From: Paenibacillus sp. SZ31
Lineage (GTDB): Bacteria > Bacillota > Bacilli > Paenibacillales > Paenibacillaceae
Assembly: GCF_012912005.1 (NCBI RefSeq)
Contig: NZ_JABBEA010000019.1
Span: 48,226 to 112,225, forward strand
Direction: 5' to 3'
Length of the DNA: 64,000 bases
Under the pieces are notes generated by a model. That model was not told the DNA's origin. It saw only the letters and a program-made list of their open reading frames with translations, and did not search any database. Numbering within the stretch: position 1 is the stretch's first letter; the number at the start of each line of letters is the position of its first letter. This document shows, in pieces, positions 17,142 through 25,391 of the stretch. The translations under genes and the position numbers were made by a program.

Positions 17142-17405
17142 TTATTTTCGGCGGCCCGAACTTTTACGCGCAGGATGCTGTTGCGGCTGAGGCATTTTTG
17201 CTCCTGGCTGCTGATTCTTCATCATCTGCTGGGCACGCTGCATTTGCTTGCCATTCAGGTTGTAGCCCATTTGCTTCGCCATTTTCTGAAGCATGTCCGG
17301 ATTGCTTTGCATTTTCTCAAGTTGTTTACGCAAGTAGAACACCCCGATGAAAAATCCCCCGACCAGACCAACAATCAATGTAATAATCGGTATAACAATA
17401 TCCAT
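17142..17405 (-). CDS. yneF: YneF/UPF0154 family membrane protein
   Basis: The 87-residue protein has one N-terminal membrane helix (MDIVIPIITLIVGLVGGFFIG) and then the signature FYLRKQLEKMQSNPDML followed by MAKQMGYNLNGKQMQR. This matches the UPF0154 family, a Bacillota-specific group of unknown role. The C-terminus is a basic, Gln/Pro/Lys-rich tail (about 65-87), longer than in many relatives. The cytoplasmic part is likely helical. It stands alone, flanked by the repeat copy 1 and by the HD-GYP gene. Confidence 0.85.
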   Translation of the reverse strand: MDIVIPIITLIVGLVGGFFIGVFYLRKQLEKMQSNPDMLQKMAKQMGYNLNGKQMQRAQQMMKNQQPGAKMPQPQQHPARKSSGRRK

Positions 17406-17570
17406 CTCTTAGACACCTCTGTATGCATTCTAAAAAGCCTGATAATCCGTGTCACTTCATGATGTTCGACACACATGTTGCAAACCTGACACAGAGCGGA
17501 TTTCCTGAAAGTATCATAGCATTTCCGCACGCCTTGAGCAAACGGATTTTCCAGTTGAACCGCACACAAG

Positions 17571-18602
17571 CTACGTCATGACAGCTTCAATGAAAACGGT
17601 TGTATGCTGAGCCAGATCAATTTCAACCACATCCAGTGAATAACGCGTACTACCGCGCGCCACTCGGATTACAGGTCTGCCTGGCAATCCCCGATGCTGA
17701 CGAACAATGACTCCAGTCTCTTTAGTGGACAGCCTCACAGCTGTACCATTGGGATACACGGATACACTCTTGTTGAACTCAATCAGAATGTCCCGATCCA
17801 GCTTCGTACCAGACAACGCCATCATCTCTTCACAGGCCTCATGTGGCATCAAACTGTCCTTGGATAAACCATTAATGAGATTATCATAGATATTAGCCAC
17901 ACTAACGATTCTAGCAAACAGATGAATGTCACTCCCCTTGATCCCTCTCGGCATGCCTGTACCATCTACATGCTCATGATGTTGCAGGGCTGTATGAGCG
18001 ACCAACAGACTAAACTCTCGCTTGTTCTTAATCACTTCGAATCCACGCCACGTATGATGCAGCGAAGAATTGGCGGCAGAACTACTGCCGGGAGGTTCCC
18101 CCACTTTGCCAATATCATGTAACAGTGCTCCCACAGCAAGATCCTTCAGTTGATTATAGTTGAGTCCCATATTCATTCCGATGACCGAAGACAACAAACA
18201 CACATTCATCGCATGAACATACTGCGCATTGTCTTTGGTGCGAATATCGGTGAGCTGCACTAGCAGTTCACGCCCGTTCAGTACATCATTCAGCAACTTA
18301 TCTATACTGAGGGCGACTTTTCTGGGACTCCAATCCTTCCCGGAACGAACCGCTTCAAGTGTAACACTCATTTCATTAATTATTGCTCGTTTCGTGGTTT
18401 CATCCAGAATGTCTTCTGTATCCACATCTTTGTACGCTTCATCCTGGATGTATAGCATGGTCACGCCAATACGCTTCAGCGTATTGACCATATATACGGT
18501 GAGCTGGACTCCGGCAGATAACAGTACCGTACCGTTACTGGAATATACCGTCTTGCCCAGAAGCTCCCCCGCTTCCACGCTCTCCACGTTTACATACTTC
18601 AT
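17571..18602 (-). CDS. HD-GYP domain protein (putative c-di-GMP phosphodiesterase)
   Basis: Of 343 residues, the N-terminal ~85 form a small beta-rich domain (VESVEAGELLGKTVYSSNGTVLL), followed by an HD domain with LLHDIGKVGEP and the GYP-type segment HTALQHHEHVDGTGMPRGI. The final HVDGTGMP matches the HD-GYP signature, although the canonical GYP reads GMP. HD-GYP enzymes open cyclic di-GMP to pGpG or GMP; activity here is inferred. It starts 15 bases after the stop of the queG fusion gene, so the two are cotranscribed. There is no receiver or membrane segment. Confidence 0.88.
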   Translation of the reverse strand: MKYVNVESVEAGELLGKTVYSSNGTVLLSAGVQLTVYMVNTLKRIGVTMLYIQDEAYKDVDTEDILDETTKRAIINEMSVTLEAVRSGKDWSPRKVALSIDKLLNDVLNGRELLVQLTDIRTKDNAQYVHAMNVCLLSSVIGMNMGLNYNQLKDLAVGALLHDIGKVGEPPGSSSAANSSLHHTWRGFEVIKNKREFSLLVAHTALQHHEHVDGTGMPRGIKGSDIHLFARIVSVANIYDNLINGLSKDSLMPHEACEEMMALSGTKLDRDILIEFNKSVSVYPNGTAVRLSTKETGVIVRQHRGLPGRPVIRVARGSTRYSLDVVEIDLAQHTTVFIEAVMT

Positions 18603-18617
18603 GAACGTCCCCCGCTC

Positions 18618-20501
18618 TTACGATTGCTGCTCCAATGCGAGCAATTGCTCCTTGGTTTGCAGCCCGCCTACATAACCCACCAGGGTGCCGTCTTTACCGC
18701 TGATGCGGTGACAGGGAATAATAATCGGAATCGGATTTTTGCTAATGGCGTCCAGAACTGCACGAACAGCCTTGGGCCTGCCGATAATTTCCGCAACCTG
18801 TTGGTGTGATGAGGCCTCTCCATAAGATATATCGGACAGAACTTGCCATACTTGTAGCTGGAATGGTGTTCCAAGCCGATCAAGCTGCAAATCGAACGTT
18901 TTTCTCTCCCCTGCAAAATACTGCTGTAACTGCTTTGCAGCTTCGCTGAGCTTCTCTTCATTCTTCTCATATCGATACTCACCAATCCAGGTACGGGCCC
19001 ATTGTTGCAGGTGGGCTTCGCGTACGTGAAAGGCGCCAAAATCAATGTGACACAGTCCTTCATCAGTAGCGCATAACGTGAGTGTACCAATCGGTGTCAG
19101 TACCTCATCGTAGTATACAGGCTTGCCATGAAGCCCTGTAACTGCTGAAGGTTTCCACGCTGCGGCTTCCGGTTTGACAGGCTGTCCAGACTGCTCATTC
19201 CCCGGTTCGGTCGCGGCTTCCATTTTCAAATCCTGCTGTAACGCCTGTATAGGATTATGCTCGTTGTTCTTCTGTTCCTCTGGTTGCTTCTCACTCACTT
19301 GCCCAGCCTGTGGCTGTTTGGGTAAGGTCTCGGACGAACTCAGTCGCTCCTCGGCCTTCTGCAGCATGCTTAGTACGTTCCCATCTTGTTCGTTAGCGGC
19401 AGCTTCCCCAATTGCTCTCATGGCGTCTTCTCCTCCAATTCTGCTTAACGCCCAGGCTGCGGTTCCCCGCAGCTCGGGGCGCGGATCACGTTTTAATACT
19501 TCTGTAAGTTTGGGTACAGCACTTTTGTCTTTGAAATTGCCCAAGGCGATAACGGCGTTGCGTTGAATCGGCTTCTTGCCCCGCCAGGCGGCGGAGCTCT
19601 GACCGAAACGTTCCTTGAATTCCCGGTTACCGATGTCCAGTAGTGGTAGCAACAGTGGCTTCACAATCTCCGGATCGGGATGAAACTCGGGATGGTGATC
19701 CCAGTTCTTGCCCCGGTTCTTCGGACAAACAATCTGACACGTATCACAACCGTATAGACGGTTGCCAATTTTCAGCATAAATTCTTCATCCACGAACCCT
19801 TTCGTCTGGGTTACAAAAGAAATACACCGCTGTGAATTCAACTGTCCAGGCCCCACTAATGCTCCTGTAGGACAGGCATCGATACACTTCGTACACTCAC
19901 CACAATCTTCGGTCACAGGTGTATCCGGTTGAAAAGGAATATTCGTCACCAGTTCCCCGAGGAAAATCCATGAACCGAATTTGGGTGAGATAATAGCACA
20001 GTTTTTGGCGCTAAAACCAATTCCCGCACGCTGGGAAACTGCACGATCCACCAACGCACCTGTGTCTACCATACTTTCGATCATGGCTTCAGGTACGCGT
20101 TCCTTTATAAAATTAACCAACTTGTCCATCGCTGTACGCAGAACCTGATGATAATCCTGACCCCACGCGGAGCGGGCAAAAATCCCACGGTAGGCTCCCG
20201 GCTCCGACTTCGGCGGATTGACCATCTTCGATGGATAGGCCACGGCTATCGCTATGAGTGAAGCAGGCTCGCCATCCTTCAACTCGGGACGAACCCTTTT
20301 CTCAAGATCAGGCTCTTCAAATCCGGATTCATATCCTTTAGCCCGATGCTGTTCCAGTATGGATTTTAGCGTTACGAAGGGCTCTGCCGAAGCAAATCCG
20401 ATATCATCAATGCCCAGTCCGGGGCCAGCTGCCTTAATCTCCTGCTTTAACTTTTCCCATACGGAGGCTGCATTTGCTGCCCCGGTCTGTACGCTCGTCA
20501 T
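18618..20501 (-). CDS. queG: Fusion: epoxyqueuosine reductase QueG plus O6-alkylguanine-DNA alkyltransferase
   Basis: A 627-residue protein starting at ATG 20501 (MTSVQTGAANA) with AGAGGAAAG upstream. Residues 1 to about 310 are QueG, the cobalamin/Fe-S enzyme of the last queuosine step: MVDTGALVDRAVSQRAGIGF, CGECTKCIDACPTGAL and YGCDTCQIVCPKNRG for two [4Fe-4S] clusters. HEAT-like repeats follow (NAVIALGNFKDKSAVPKL, RGTAAWALSRIGG), then a Gln/Glu/Pro-rich linker. The last ~160 residues are an Ogt/MGMT domain with acceptor Cys597 in IIIPCHRISG and the upstream RAVLDAISKNPIP. Both halves look intact. QueG and DNA repair in one chain is unusual; there is no frameshift. Confidence 0.93.
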   Translation of the reverse strand: MTSVQTGAANAASVWEKLKQEIKAAGPGLGIDDIGFASAEPFVTLKSILEQHRAKGYESGFEEPDLEKRVRPELKDGEPASLIAIAVAYPSKMVNPPKSEPGAYRGIFARSAWGQDYHQVLRTAMDKLVNFIKERVPEAMIESMVDTGALVDRAVSQRAGIGFSAKNCAIISPKFGSWIFLGELVTNIPFQPDTPVTEDCGECTKCIDACPTGALVGPGQLNSQRCISFVTQTKGFVDEEFMLKIGNRLYGCDTCQIVCPKNRGKNWDHHPEFHPDPEIVKPLLLPLLDIGNREFKERFGQSSAAWRGKKPIQRNAVIALGNFKDKSAVPKLTEVLKRDPRPELRGTAAWALSRIGGEDAMRAIGEAAANEQDGNVLSMLQKAEERLSSSETLPKQPQAGQVSEKQPEEQKNNEHNPIQALQQDLKMEAATEPGNEQSGQPVKPEAAAWKPSAVTGLHGKPVYYDEVLTPIGTLTLCATDEGLCHIDFGAFHVREAHLQQWARTWIGEYRYEKNEEKLSEAAKQLQQYFAGERKTFDLQLDRLGTPFQLQVWQVLSDISYGEASSHQQVAEIIGRPKAVRAVLDAISKNPIPIIIPCHRISGKDGTLVGYVGGLQTKEQLLALEQQS

Positions 20502-20542
20502 TTCTCTTTCCTCTTTTCTTCCGACACTTATTCCGTAAATAG

Positions 20543-20578
20543 TGAACGCCCGCCTCACGGTAAGAGGACAGGCGTTAA
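20543..20578 (-). terminator. Weak hairpin between lepB and queG
   Basis: AACGCC and GGCGTT flank a 24-base loop. The trailing sequence is not strongly T-rich, so it may only attenuate read-through from lepB. Confidence 0.35.
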
Positions 20579-20672
20579 TTTCTATATATGCCTTGCATAC
20601 TTGAATTCAAACGGAACGAGTCTATATGGTTTAACGCAAAATGCGCGCTGAAGTTGTTGTCCTGTAATCATT

Positions 20673-21278
20673 TTACAATTTCTTCAATTCAGAAAACGGC
20701 CAGAAAATAAATTCAGCCTTGCCTACAATTTCATCAGATGTAATACTGCCAAACACTCGGCTATCCTTACTTTTACCTTCATGACGATTATCCCCCATCA
20801 CGAAGAAATGATCCGGCGGAAGTGTTATTGGACCAAAATCCGGGTCTTGCACTTCAATATCAGTATACGTTTCCGCTTGCTGCTCGCCGTTCACATATAG
20901 ATGGTGATCCCTAACTTCAATTGTATCTCCCGGAAGTCCAACGATCCGTTTCACCAGAAAATCCTTCTTCTCCACGCCTTCACTTGGATCACGAAGTACA
21001 ATCACATCGGATCGGGAAGGTGTACCCAGATGATATACAATTTTGTTAACGAAAAGGCGATCTCGCTCAACCAATGTCGGTTGCATGGACTGTCCCTTAA
21101 CCATCGACAGGTTGAACACAAACAGGTTCAGCAGCATCATGATTACAAAAGCAACAACTATCGTTTTGACCCAGTCCCACAGCTCGGCTACCCAGGATTT
21201 CCCCGGTTGTTCAGGCTTTGGCGGTTCGTTACGTTCCTCGGAAGTCACATGTTCCATTGAAAGGTTATTGGAATTCAA
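20673..21278 (-). CDS. lepB: Signal peptidase I
   Basis: A type I signal peptidase that cleaves signal peptides outside the membrane. Motifs: KGQSMQPTL with nucleophile Ser64 (numbered from the chosen start), DVIVLRDPSE, DFLVKRIVGLPGD with general base Lys110, and FFVMGDNRHEGKSKDSR. A single N-terminal membrane helix (about 37-57) makes it a Gram-positive SipS/SipT type. Start: TTG at 21278 has GAGGTG five bases upstream; ATG at 21257 and 21332 are alternatives, the latter with the Shine-Dalgarno almost touching it. Single-gene unit. Confidence 0.93.
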   Translation of the reverse strand: MNSNNLSMEHVTSEERNEPPKPEQPGKSWVAELWDWVKTIVVAFVIMMLLNLFVFNLSMVKGQSMQPTLVERDRLFVNKIVYHLGTPSRSDVIVLRDPSEGVEKKDFLVKRIVGLPGDTIEVRDHHLYVNGEQQAETYTDIEVQDPDFGPITLPPDHFFVMGDNRHEGKSKDSRVFGSITSDEIVGKAEFIFWPFSELKKL

Positions 21279-21483
21279 AGGGACACCTCGTTTATCAATT
21301 AGTTGAATTAAACGTGTAGAATGAATGTTCATACTCCCTTTCAGTCTACTTCATTTGGGAGAGTGAAACAATTGGTTATGAGCACCAATACCTTGGGTAT
21401 CGTGAAATATAGCAGGGTTAGGCGCAGTGATTGAATCGAATTCGGAGACACCGAATATTACGCGAAGAACGCTCATATAAATA

Positions 21484-21530
21484 GAAAGGCATATCCCTCA
21501 CGTTCTTACACGTTAAGAGATATGCCTAAT
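21484..21530 (-). terminator. Terminator after the GNAT gene
   Basis: AGGCATATC and GATATGCCT flank an inner ACGT..ACGT stem, and TTTCTATTT follows leftward. Confidence 0.8.
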
Positions 21531-21575
21531 ATGAAATGAAAATCTTTTTTTTATTTCTTTTTTTAAACATGCAAA

Positions 21576-22001
21576 CTAAGCTTTGGACAAAATACTAAGA
21601 GTCTGGAAAGCGCTCATAATCTGATTGGCACCGTAACCCATTGCTTCATATAGAGGCATGGCTACTTTGTTGTGCTCATCACCCGCCACCCATACTTGGC
21701 TGACTTTACGCTGCTGGAACCGTTGTTCCATGGCTTCGACAAGTGTTTTGCCGACTCCGCGGCGACGATAGTCTGGATGGACCGCAATACGATAGATGCA
21801 ACCCTGATTGTGATCAATCGTACCAATCAAAGCGCCGACGAGGTCTCCCTCTTCTTCCGCAACCATGATCAGGTCAGAATCCCATGACAATTGACGGGCA
21901 AACGGGCCCATCGTGTTCTCATAACACTCTTCCGATAGTGCAACCTGGAGAAGCTCCGTCATCTGGCTTGCATCACTCAACTGAAAGGAACGAACGTGCA
22001 T
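21576..22001 (-). CDS. GNAT family N-acetyltransferase
   Basis: The 141-residue protein matches the GNAT fold: MHVRSFQLSDASQMTELLQ at the N-terminus, DLIMVAEEEGDLVGALIG, then the acetyl-CoA motif IYRIAVHPDYRRRGVGKTLVEAME (the RRRGVG loop binds pyrophosphate) and AMPLYEAMGYGANQ near the end. The substrate cannot be told. It has AAGGGAG upstream of ATG 22001 and its own terminator. It is divergent from sodA across a 416-base gap. Confidence 0.88.
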   Translation of the reverse strand: MHVRSFQLSDASQMTELLQVALSEECYENTMGPFARQLSWDSDLIMVAEEEGDLVGALIGTIDHNQGCIYRIAVHPDYRRRGVGKTLVEAMEQRFQQRKVSQVWVAGDEHNKVAMPLYEAMGYGANQIMSAFQTLSILSKA

Positions 22002-22173
22002 GTCTTAAATCTCCCTTTTCGTTAGCTTAGATGAGGTTTTTTACAAAAAGGATTTCCCTTTTACCAAAAACCCAATGTTCATATAATGACAAAAAACGAG
22101 AAAATACCGCTTCTTCGTCAATTAAACCATACTTTACTCCATAAAACACGCATTTTCTTTTGAAAGCGCTTAA

Positions 22174-22189
22174 TTGTAACCGTTTACAA
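22174..22189. promoter_or_regulatory. Candidate cre (CcpA) site
   Basis: TTGTAACCGTTTACAA matches the cre consensus WTGNAANCGNWNNCW. A second cre-like core (TGAAAGCGCTT) adjoins at 22161. The site lies 173 bases from the GNAT start and 229 from sodA, so its target is unclear; another LacI-family protein could also bind it. Confidence 0.5.
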
Positions 22190-22319
22190 TGTAATCCTTC
22201 ATATTTCCGCTTTTATTTCTACTAAAATCACATAAAAATATTCATAAAGGGTAAAATATGTTTGTTATCTCTACCCCATCATTAGATCAACACTTCGGGG
22301 GACTTAATAAACAAAAATG

Positions 22320-22348
22320 TTGCTTAATTAGCCCGAATGCGGTTTAAT
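22320..22348 (+). promoter_or_regulatory. Sigma-A type promoter of sodA
   Basis: TTGCTT and TTTAAT are separated by 17 bases and lie 70 bases before the sodA start. The 416-base gap between the GNAT gene and sodA is otherwise AT-rich, with the cre candidate near 22180 and no gene. Confidence 0.55.
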
Positions 22349-22417
22349 ATTAGTGGCAAGGGTATTATTACATATGTACCTGTTCAAAAAACTTAAAATC
22401 TCAGGAGGTATTTCATT

Positions 22418-23029
22418 ATGACTTTTCAATTACCAGCACTTCCTTACGCTAACGACGCACTGGAACCACATATCGATGCAAAAACGATGGAAATCCACCA
22501 CGATCGCCATCACAATACTTATGTAACCAACTTGAACGCAGCTCTGGAAAGCGCTCCTGAACTGCAAGAAAAAAGCTTGGAAGATCTGATTGCTAACCTT
22601 GACAGCGTACCTGAAGGCATCCGCACAGCGGTTCGCAACAATGGTGGCGGACATGCTAACCACAGCTTGTTCTGGGAAATCATCGGACCTAACGGCGGCG
22701 GCGCTCCTACAGGCGCTATCGCAGCAGCTATCGATAGCGAACTGGGTGGCTATGACAAATTCAAAGAAGATTTCGCTAAAGCAGCTACAACTCGCTTCGG
22801 TTCCGGCTGGGCTTGGCTCGTAGTTGGTAAAGATGGTAAACTGTCCATCACTAGCACACCTAACCAAGACAGCCCTCTCTTCGAAGGTCTGACTCCGGTT
22901 CTGGGTCTGGATGTATGGGAGCACGCTTACTACCTGAACTACCAAAACAAACGTCCTGACTACATCGCCGCTTTCTGGAATGTAATCAACTGGGATGAAG
23001 TGAACAAACGTTACGCTTCTGCAAAATAA
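22418..23029 (+). CDS. sodA: Superoxide dismutase (Mn/Fe)
   Basis: A standard 203-residue cytoplasmic dismutase behind CAGGAGGT. Metal ligands: His27 in MEIHHDRHHNTYV, the His in GGGHANHSLFWEI, and the Asp and His in LGLDVWEHAYYL. The GPNGGGAPTGAIAAAID region and the Mn-type QDSPLF are as in Bacillales SodA. Codon use looks highly biased, as expected for an abundant protein. Single-gene unit with a strong terminator. It is about half the length of the DUF2935-SOD at 13541, so the genome carries at least two dismutases. Confidence 0.98.
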   Translation: MTFQLPALPYANDALEPHIDAKTMEIHHDRHHNTYVTNLNAALESAPELQEKSLEDLIANLDSVPEGIRTAVRNNGGGHANHSLFWEIIGPNGGGAPTGAIAAAIDSELGGYDKFKEDFAKAATTRFGSGWAWLVVGKDGKLSITSTPNQDSPLFEGLTPVLGLDVWEHAYYLNYQNKRPDYIAAFWNVINWDEVNKRYASAK

Positions 23030-23056
23030 GATTGTTAGCATGCAACAGTTAACATA

Positions 23057-23103
23057 AAAGAGAGCCTGATTCGGTCGTCGTGACCGTGATCAGGCTCTCT
23101 TTG
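23057..23103 (+). terminator. Rho-independent terminator of sodA
   Basis: AAAGAGAGCCTGAT pairs with ATCAGGCTCTCTTT around a CGGTCGTCGTGACCG inner hairpin. Confidence 0.95.
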
Positions 23104-23141
23104 TGCTATCGCTATAGTTATAGTTAATGGGTGTTTTGTTT

Positions 23142-23336
23142 CTAACGAACCCAGGACACGTTATTGCTCCATAATTCATCCTATCGCGAACCTAACGAAT
23201 CTCAGAGTAGCTATTTCCCCAAATACGGGCTTTGATGCGCACTTTTGGGTTGATTTGGCTATGATAACGTCACTCAGGTTCGTTAGAATTTATAATTGTG
23301 GTATATCCACATGATAAGACCTCTGGAGTTCGTTAG
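23142..23336. repeat. Four-armed CTAACGAA repeat element
   Basis: Four ~25-base units start with CTAACGAA: at 23142 and 23192 on the plus strand, and ending at 23286 and 23336 on the minus strand. They share CTAACGAA-YYY-x-AG and end in a TTAT or TAT core. Two direct and two inverted copies let the region fold into a large cruciform or RNA hairpin. It lies between the sodA terminator and the mutY stop, that is, in the mutY 3' region. Confidence 0.75.
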
Positions 23337-23345
23337 CTCCTCCAT

Positions 23346-24713
23346 TTAATCATTCACTTGATCATAAGCTCCGGCAAAATAACTGCTGATCAGCTTCAGA
23401 AATATGTTGGGGAATGCCATCTTATCCATATCTTCCGGACCGATCCAGCGATAGGTCAAGCCATCGCCTTTACCTGTCAGTGTCGTAGTACTCAGTGCTA
23501 GGTCACTAACGTCAGATGATGACATCAACATCTCTCCATCGTTAAGCGATGTTGAGATGTTCTGCGCATGAGGAGTGCCTGGCTCCGATGAATGCGTTGT
23601 CGCTGACTCAGGTGACACAGCCGCTGATGAGGCTGCGCCTTGCCTTGTTGCCGCCTGTGCATCATAGGCGGCTCTGGCTTCCGCTGCGATCAGCGGAAGC
23701 TCACTGCTCTGGTCCTGCTCGGTACACTTGTACACCTGCAGGCTCCAGACAATATGGCTGAACACATGCTCCGCATGGGTAGCCAGCCCTTCCGGGCGGG
23801 CAGCGAAGCCTTCCGCCCACAGACTGCCGGCCAGCAAAGCCATGGCCGGCTCATCCGCCAGCGGCGCCGCCTTCTTGCTGGCTGCGACGGGCGCCGCGAG
23901 CACATGCGGCAGCTCCCACATGCGGGCCAGCAGGCCCGTCTCTGGGCGCTGGCGCACAAGCACTTGGCCGCGATGAGCACCGCGGCCCTCCACAATCGCG
24001 ACCAGCCGCTGCTCAGGGCGCGGCGGCTTCGCCTTGGTCTTGACCGGCAGTGTAAGCTCTCTTCCGGCGATGCGGCCGGAACATTGCTCCATGACCGGGC
24101 AAGTCAGGCAGTGCGGCGCTTTGGGTGTGCAAACCAACGCGCCAAGCTCCATCAGCGCCTGATTGAAATCACGCGCCCGCCCTTCCGGGATGAGCTCTCC
24201 TGCGAGCTCTTCCATCAATACCCGGGTGCTGCCCTTCATAATGTCCTCATCGATGAGGAAGTATCGGGACAGTACCCGCATGACATTGCCATCTACCGCA
24301 GGCTGCGGCTGGTTGAAGGCAATGCTGAGAATGGCCCCGGCCGTGTAGGGGCCAACCCCTTTTAATGCAAAGACAGCCGGCTTGTCCTGCGGCATCTCGC
24401 CTCCGTGCAGCTCCATGACTTGTCTAGCGGCTGCCTGAAGATTACGGGCACGGGAGTAATAACCGAGACCCTCCCAATTTTTCAGGACATCCTCTTCAGG
24501 TGCTTCCGCCAACGCCTGCACAGTCGGGAAATTCCCGATAAAACGATTGAAATACGGAATTACCGTATCGACCCGAGTCTGCTGGAGCATAATCTCCGAT
24601 ACCCATGTGAAATACGGATTGTTGTGGCGACGCCACGGCAAATCCCGTCGGTTGACCATATACCAGTCCAGCAAATTCACGCTGAAATGTTGTTTCTGTT
24701 CCTGTAAACCCAT
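23346..24713 (-). CDS. mutY: A/G-specific adenine glycosylase MutY
   Basis: MutY removes adenine opposite 8-oxoguanine. The chosen start ATG 24713 has AGGAGAGGA upstream and gives 455 residues, about 90 longer than usual. Features: SEIMLQQTRVDTV with the catalytic Glu, the helix-hairpin-helix LKGVGPYTAGAIL, AVDGNVMRVL with the catalytic Asp, a [4Fe-4S] ligand set in CTPKAPHCLTCPVMEQC, and a C-terminal Nudix-like domain with the 8-oxoG-recognising FSH in VFSHIVW. A low-complexity Ala/Ser/Thr insert of about 80 residues (roughly 337-418) splits this last domain. It is 29 bases behind acpS and probably cotranscribed. Confidence 0.96.
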   Translation of the reverse strand: MGLQEQKQHFSVNLLDWYMVNRRDLPWRRHNNPYFTWVSEIMLQQTRVDTVIPYFNRFIGNFPTVQALAEAPEEDVLKNWEGLGYYSRARNLQAAARQVMELHGGEMPQDKPAVFALKGVGPYTAGAILSIAFNQPQPAVDGNVMRVLSRYFLIDEDIMKGSTRVLMEELAGELIPEGRARDFNQALMELGALVCTPKAPHCLTCPVMEQCSGRIAGRELTLPVKTKAKPPRPEQRLVAIVEGRGAHRGQVLVRQRPETGLLARMWELPHVLAAPVAASKKAAPLADEPAMALLAGSLWAEGFAARPEGLATHAEHVFSHIVWSLQVYKCTEQDQSSELPLIAAEARAAYDAQAATRQGAASSAAVSPESATTHSSEPGTPHAQNISTSLNDGEMLMSSSDVSDLALSTTTLTGKGDGLTYRWIGPEDMDKMAFPNIFLKLISSYFAGAYDQVND

Positions 24714-24742
24714 ATTTCCGTCCTCTCCTATTGCCAAGCTAA

Positions 24743-25141
24743 CTACTTCTCCAACTGCTCCACGATCGCAAAGGCCGCCGCCAGTTCCGTCTGATGCGTA
24801 ATGCTCAAATGAATGTCATACTGCTTGTCGTATGGCAGCTGCAGACGTTCCCAAGCCTGGCTGGACAGCGAAGCAACTGGACGTCCTGTCTCATCAGGCA
24901 GCACTTCAATGTCAGTGAAACCCATAATGCCACCAATCCCGCAGCCAAATGCCTTAGACACCGCTTCTTTCGCTGCAAATCGCCCGGATACAAACTCCGT
25001 CATCCGCTTCCCTCGTTGAGCCGCGATCTCTCGCTCTGCTGGTGTTAAAATTCGTTTTACAAAAGCTTCCGCATGGCGACCGGACAGCAGCTTGCGCATA
25101 CGCCCAATCTCCAGCACATCATTGCCTATGCCATATATCAT
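24743..25141 (-). CDS. acpS: Holo-[acyl-carrier-protein] synthase AcpS
   Basis: AcpS transfers 4'-phosphopantetheine from CoA to acyl carrier protein. The 132-residue protein starts MIYGIGNDVLEIGRM, with the Mg-binding Asp in GNDVLEI and the second site Glu in GRFAAKEAVSKAFG. The LSITHQTELAAAFAIVE ending is normal. Length fits the family. A TTG directly before the ATG is the alternative start. It is first in an operon with mutY. Repeat copy 3 lies just upstream of its start. Confidence 0.96.
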   Translation of the reverse strand: MIYGIGNDVLEIGRMRKLLSGRHAEAFVKRILTPAEREIAAQRGKRMTEFVSGRFAAKEAVSKAFGCGIGGIMGFTDIEVLPDETGRPVASLSSQAWERLQLPYDKQYDIHLSITHQTELAAAFAIVEQLEK

Positions 25142-25172
25142 CAACGCTTCACCCGCTTAATCTTTTATACTG

Positions 25173-25240
25173 TAAGAGGTTATTCAAAAAGTCCCATCTT
25201 CTTGGTACTGAAAACCGCTCTTTTTGAACATGCATTGTAA
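25173..25240. repeat. MITE-like intergenic repeat, copy 3 (deleted)
   Basis: About 68 bases: TGTAAGAGGTTATTCAAAAAG at one end, CTTTTTGAACATGCATTGTAA at the other, and CCATCTTCTTGGTACTGAAAA between. It keeps both ends of the element at 16936 and 31131 but lacks most of the interior. It lies upstream of acpS. Confidence 0.75.
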
Positions 25241-25391
25241 AAGATCTCCATTCGATCACATGATCCGTAACTCTCCGAACACGTATTCTATTGTAGCAGG
25301 AGGGGCGATCAGAAGCGAGTACCTATCCGCATTACCATATATGCTAAAATATGAATCAGGAATCGTCTGAAATTCTTAGGAGGTCTGAATA

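Noticed and set aside
22430..23041. 203-codon open frame antisense to sodA
   Set aside because: It mirrors the codon bias of a strongly expressed gene; sodA is certain and the antisense frame has no homology I can see.
23640..24365. 241-codon open frame antisense to mutY
   Set aside because: It comes from the GC-rich codon use of mutY, which has all its catalytic motifs on the other strand.
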